Source of the DNA: an uncultured Clostridiaceae bacterium
GTDB lineage: Bacteria > Bacillota > Clostridia > TANB77 > CAG-508
Reading direction: 5' to 3'
Assembly: GCA_946998225.1 (NCBI GenBank)
Contig: CAMPYH010000004.1
Coordinates: 1 to 64,000 of the forward strand
Length of the DNA: 64,000 nt
The notes below the pieces were generated by a model, which made no database searches, was not told the origin of the DNA, and saw only the letters and a program-made list of their open reading frames with translations. Made by a program: the position numbers and the translations under genes. Shown here piece by piece: positions 60,752 through 64,000 of the stretch (positions are counted from its first letter, which is position 1; each line of letters begins with the position of its first letter).

Positions 60752-61597
60752 ATTAAATACGTATATATATTATTAATATTAATTTTAATTATAATAATTA
60801 CTTTAATATACATATATAAATCAGATGGATTTAGCAAAAGACTAATAGTTAAAGATATTTTAATTAAAGATAAAAAAGTTAAAAAGCCGTTTTCAATAAT
60901 ACTGCTTGCAGATTTGCATTCAAGTTATTATGGAGAAAAACAAATAGAGCTTATATCTGAAATTCAAAAATTAGATTTTGATCTAATCTTTTTAGCTGGA
61001 GATATCGTAGATGATAAAGTCTCTCTTGAAAGAGGATTTGATACAATTAGATATATTAAAGATAAAACAAAAAAACCAATATATTATGTAACAGGTAATC
61101 ATGATGGATATATAGATTATATGTATGATGTAAAAGAGCATATTAAAAAGATGGGAGTAAATGTTTTAGAGGGAAATATTTTAAATATAGATCTTTTTGG
61201 AAATAATATAAATATATTAGGCTATGATGATAGAACCATAGGAATAGATCTGTATTATAAAGAACTTGATGATTTAAAAGAAAGTATTAAAGACTTAAAA
61301 GATGATTCTTTAAAACTTTTAATATCACATAGACCTGAAAAACATGAAGAATATGAAGAGCTTAAAGCAGATTATGTTTTTTCAGGACATGCTCATGGAG
61401 GACAGTGGAAAACTAAAAAAGGAAAAACTGGAATGTATGCACCAGGACAAGGAATGTTTCCAAAATATGTTGATGGATTATATAAAAGAGGTACATACAG
61501 CCATATAATTACACCAGGACTTGCAAGAGATAATACAAAAGTTCCAAGGATATTTAATCCACCTTGCATAATGCATATAAAATTTAGTTCTATTTAA
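60752..61597 (+). CDS. membrane-anchored calcineurin-like metallophosphoesterase, apparent ATT start
   Basis: A phosphoesterase of the YaeI/YkuE type with an N-terminal membrane helix (about residues 3-20) and an outside or membrane-proximal catalytic domain. Metal-binding motifs are LADLH (Asp54, His56), LAGDIVDD, VTGNHDGY, LISHRP and FSGHAHGGQ. The frame is open from 60749 but contains no ATG, GTG or TTG before the catalytic LADLH block. ATT 60752 lies six bases after AGAGG (60741-60745). The first ATG, at 60914, would drop Asp54 of the metal site. I therefore propose an ATT start (281 residues). A substrate such as a lipid or wall phosphate is possible, but unassigned. Confidence 0.72.
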   Translation: MKYVYILLILILIIIITLIYIYKSDGFSKRLIVKDILIKDKKVKKPFSIILLADLHSSYYGEKQIELISEIQKLDFDLIFLAGDIVDDKVSLERGFDTIRYIKDKTKKPIYYVTGNHDGYIDYMYDVKEHIKKMGVNVLEGNILNIDLFGNNINILGYDDRTIGIDLYYKELDDLKESIKDLKDDSLKLLISHRPEKHEEYEELKADYVFSGHAHGGQWKTKKGKTGMYAPGQGMFPKYVDGLYKRGTYSHIITPGLARDNTKVPRIFNPPCIMHIKFSSI

Positions 61598-61610
61598 ATT
61601 AGGAGTTAAA

Positions 61611-64000
61611 ATGGGTATAAAATTTACAGAAGATCAAGAAAAAGCAATAAATGAAAAAGGAAATATATTAGTTGCAGCAGCTGCAGGTTCAGGAAAAACA
61701 GCTGTATTAGTTGAAAGAGTAATAAGGAATATACTTGAAAAAGGTATGAATATAGATGAAATGTTAGTTGTTACATTTACAAAAGCAGCAGCTACAGAGA
61801 TGAGAGAAAAGATACTTGATGCTATATACAAAAAAATGGAAGAAAGTAAAAGCTCACATCTTTCTAAACAAATACTTCTTTTAAATAAAGCAAACATTTC
61901 TACAATACATTCATTTTGCTTTAATATTATTAAAGAAAACTTTTATATATTAGGAATATCTCCTGATTCTATAGTAGGTAAAACTGAAGAATTAGCTATT
62001 TTAAAACAAGAAAGTATAGATGAAGTTTTTGATAAATGGTATGAAAAAGAAGATCCAGATTTTAATTCATATATATTTAATTATGCAGGATATAGAGATG
62101 ATGAAGATGCTAAAAATGAAATTTTAAAATTCTATAATTTCTTAACAACAATACCTTTTAAAGAAGATTTTGAAAATGATGTAAAAAACTTTCTAGAGAA
62201 TAAAGATTTTTTAAAAACAGATATCTTTAAAGACTTTCTAAGTGAGTTTAAAAAAGCTTTAAATGAAGATTATATAGTTATGGAAAAACTATATAATGAA
62301 ATAAAACAAGAAAGTGAATTTTTAGATGAAAAAGCTAAAGATAAAGCATATGAATTTATAAAAGTATTAGATAAAGATTTAAGTGATATAAAGAAAATTT
62401 CTGAAGAAGAAAATTGGGATAATCTAGTAGACATATTTGCTGAAGGCGTTATGGTAGAGGGATGGCCTAGATTTAAAGTAGATATAGAAGATTTAACCTT
62501 AGCAAAAGATACTAGAAATAAAATAAAAGACAATTTAAAAGATAAGAAAGAAAAATATTTTAATAGAAGAGAAAGTGAAATATATGAAGAAAATTTAAAG
62601 ACTAAAAAATTAGTAGAATTATTTTTCAATTTAGCTTTAGATTTTGAAAAAACATATACTGAAAAAAAGAAAAAAGAAAAGATTTTAGATTTTTCCGATC
62701 TTGAAAGATATGCTTTAAAAATACTTATAAGACGTCCAGAAAATGAAGAAGATCTAAAACTAGTAAAAGCAAACGGACAAAATGTAATAGACGGAAAATA
62801 TTTAAAAACAGATGAAGCAATAAAACTTACTAAAAGATTTAAAGAAATACAAATAGATGAATACCAAGATATAAACACTATACAAGAATATATATTAAAT
62901 AGTGTTTCAAATTTAAATGCTTTCCAAGTAGGAGACATAAAGCAAAGTATATACATGTTTAGAAATGCAAATCCAAATCTATTTCTAAAAAAATATTCAA
63001 ATTACAAAAAAAATCCAGAAACAAAAGAAGATATTTTAGGGCAAACAATAAAACTATTTAAAAACTTTAGAAGCAGAAGTGAAGTATTAGATTATACTAA
63101 TTTAGTATTTTCAAAAGTTATGAGTAAAGAATTAGGCGATGTAGAATACAAAGAAGATGAATATTTAAATCTTGGATTTAATTATGAAGAAGTAGAAGAT
63201 ATATATTCTCCTGAAATAACATATATTGAAACACATAATAATTCTTTAAACACCGATGAATTAGATAGATCTGAAATAGAAGCCATAGAGGATATGGAAA
63301 AAATAGAGCTGGAAAGTATATATATAAAAAATAAAATTAAAGAAATTATATCTAATAAAATGCCTGTTTATGATAAAAAACAAAATATCTATAGACCTAT
63401 TACATATAAAGATATAGCTATAATTTTAAGAACTAAAAAAGATAAAACTACTGTAATTGAAAAGATATTAAATGAAGCAGGAATACCTGTATATAATGAA
63501 GAAAGCGAAGGATATTTAAATTCGGTAGAAGTGTCTAAGGTTTTAGATTATTTAAAAATAATAGATAATCCATATTTAGATATAGAGCTTTTAAGTATTT
63601 TAAGATCATATTTTTGGAATTTTACTTTAAGTGATATTACTGAAATTATCGTATACCAAGATGAAAAAGGCACTTTTAATCCAAATAAAAGAATATATGA
63701 AAAACTAAAAGAATATAGTGAAGAAAAAAATGGTGAAGTTAAAAACAAAGAACTTTTAGAAAAGACTAAAAATTTTATAAATACAATTAATATGTATCAA
63801 GATATAGCTAAATACTATAACACCCTAAATTTAATATATAAAATAATATATGAAACAGGATATATAGATTTTGTGCTTTTCCAAAATAATGGAAATATAA
63901 AAGCATTAAATCTTAAACTGTTTATAGATAAAGCATTTGAATATGAAAAAAGGGGAATAACTAATATAAAAAAATTAGTATCATTTTTAGAAAAAGTAGA
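61611..64000 (+). CDS. addA: AddA helicase-nuclease subunit, N-terminal part (3' end outside window)
   Basis: The first 796 codons of AddA, the helicase-nuclease that with AddB processes DNA ends for recombination. Walker A is AAAGSGKT (23-30); TFTKAAATEMREKI, STIHSFCFNIIKENF, the Walker B IDEYQD (Asp416, Glu417) and VGDIKQSIYMFRNANPNLF follow in normal order. Full AddA is about 1200 residues, so the C-terminal motor and nuclease parts lie beyond base 64000. A TTAGGAG site precedes ATG 61611. AddB is not upstream, where it usually is in Bacillus. Confidence 0.93.
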   Translation, partial: MGIKFTEDQEKAINEKGNILVAAAAGSGKTAVLVERVIRNILEKGMNIDEMLVVTFTKAAATEMREKILDAIYKKMEESKSSHLSKQILLLNKANISTIHSFCFNIIKENFYILGISPDSIVGKTEELAILKQESIDEVFDKWYEKEDPDFNSYIFNYAGYRDDEDAKNEILKFYNFLTTIPFKEDFENDVKNFLENKDFLKTDIFKDFLSEFKKALNEDYIVMEKLYNEIKQESEFLDEKAKDKAYEFIKVLDKDLSDIKKISEEENWDNLVDIFAEGVMVEGWPRFKVDIEDLTLAKDTRNKIKDNLKDKKEKYFNRRESEIYEENLKTKKLVELFFNLALDFEKTYTEKKKKEKILDFSDLERYALKILIRRPENEEDLKLVKANGQNVIDGKYLKTDEAIKLTKRFKEIQIDEYQDINTIQEYILNSVSNLNAFQVGDIKQSIYMFRNANPNLFLKKYSNYKKNPETKEDILGQTIKLFKNFRSRSEVLDYTNLVFSKVMSKELGDVEYKEDEYLNLGFNYEEVEDIYSPEITYIETHNNSLNTDELDRSEIEAIEDMEKIELESIYIKNKIKEIISNKMPVYDKKQNIYRPITYKDIAIILRTKKDKTTVIEKILNEAGIPVYNEESEGYLNSVEVSKVLDYLKIIDNPYLDIELLSILRSYFWNFTLSDITEIIVYQDEKGTFNPNKRIYEKLKEYSEEKNGEVKNKELLEKTKNFINTINMYQDIAKYYNTLNLIYKIIYETGYIDFVLFQNNGNIKALNLKLFIDKAFEYEKRGITNIKKLVSFLEKV

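Overview
The window is about 28% GC by eye. Every protein gene reads from the plus strand; the only minus-strand gene is a tRNA-Arg. Genes are packed in short operons with strong purine-rich ribosome binding sites, TTGACA/TATAAT-type promoters and short hairpin-plus-T terminators. TGA is used as a stop (scpA) and tryptophan is TGG, so the genetic code is standard. The gene set (asp23/amaP, cmk, RecD2, AddA, plsY, ymdB, ScpA, dlt-like genes) indicates a low-GC Firmicute. An uncultured gut Clostridia-type organism is my best guess; the sequence does not settle the species.

Layout. 1-4.7 kb: the end of an SH3-like protein, a ComEC channel split into two proteins, and mtaB. 4.8-8.4 kb: a heterodimeric ABC exporter. 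8.5-13.2 kb: a GlmU-like uridylyltransferase lacking its acetyltransferase half, ileS, and a P-loop/Asp23-like protein. 13.3-15 kb: three small solitary genes of unknown role. 15.1-20.5 kb: cmk, recD2 and an archaeal/rickettsial-type valS, then tRNA-Phe. 20.8-29.7 kb: asp23, amaP, a DUF2273-like gene, nusB, xseA, a membrane protein, a metallo-hydrolase, relA, hisS and ymdB. 29.7-33.8 kb: an anchored solute-binding protein, recA, recX and scpA.

33.9-38.2 kb holds the most unusual gene: a 1403-residue surface protein with three tandem repeats and an LPMSG sortase-like tail. Two of its repeats contain adenine-poor, roughly 50% GC islands that differ from each other in patches. They resemble variable regions of a diversity-generating system, but no reverse transcriptase lies in the window.

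38.4-47.5 kb: rpsU, der, plsY, trmB, a Gld-like ABC system with a degenerate ATPase, and secA. 47.5-50.1 kb: two RhuM-family genes bracketed by a 38-bp near-perfect direct repeat. The left copy is the 3' end of secA, which suggests an insertion at that site. 50.2-51.5 kb: a small gene and a DapB-like dehydrogenase. 51.8-56.5 kb: a self-contained dlt-like cluster (SGNH protein, adenylation enzyme, carrier protein, MBOAT, phosphopantetheinyl transferase). 56.6-64 kb: a mini membrane protein, rpmE, a hydrolase, a DUF4298 gene, gpmI, tRNA-Arg (minus), an IspD/TarI-type gene, a phosphoesterase that seems to start at ATT, and the first 2.4 kb of addA.
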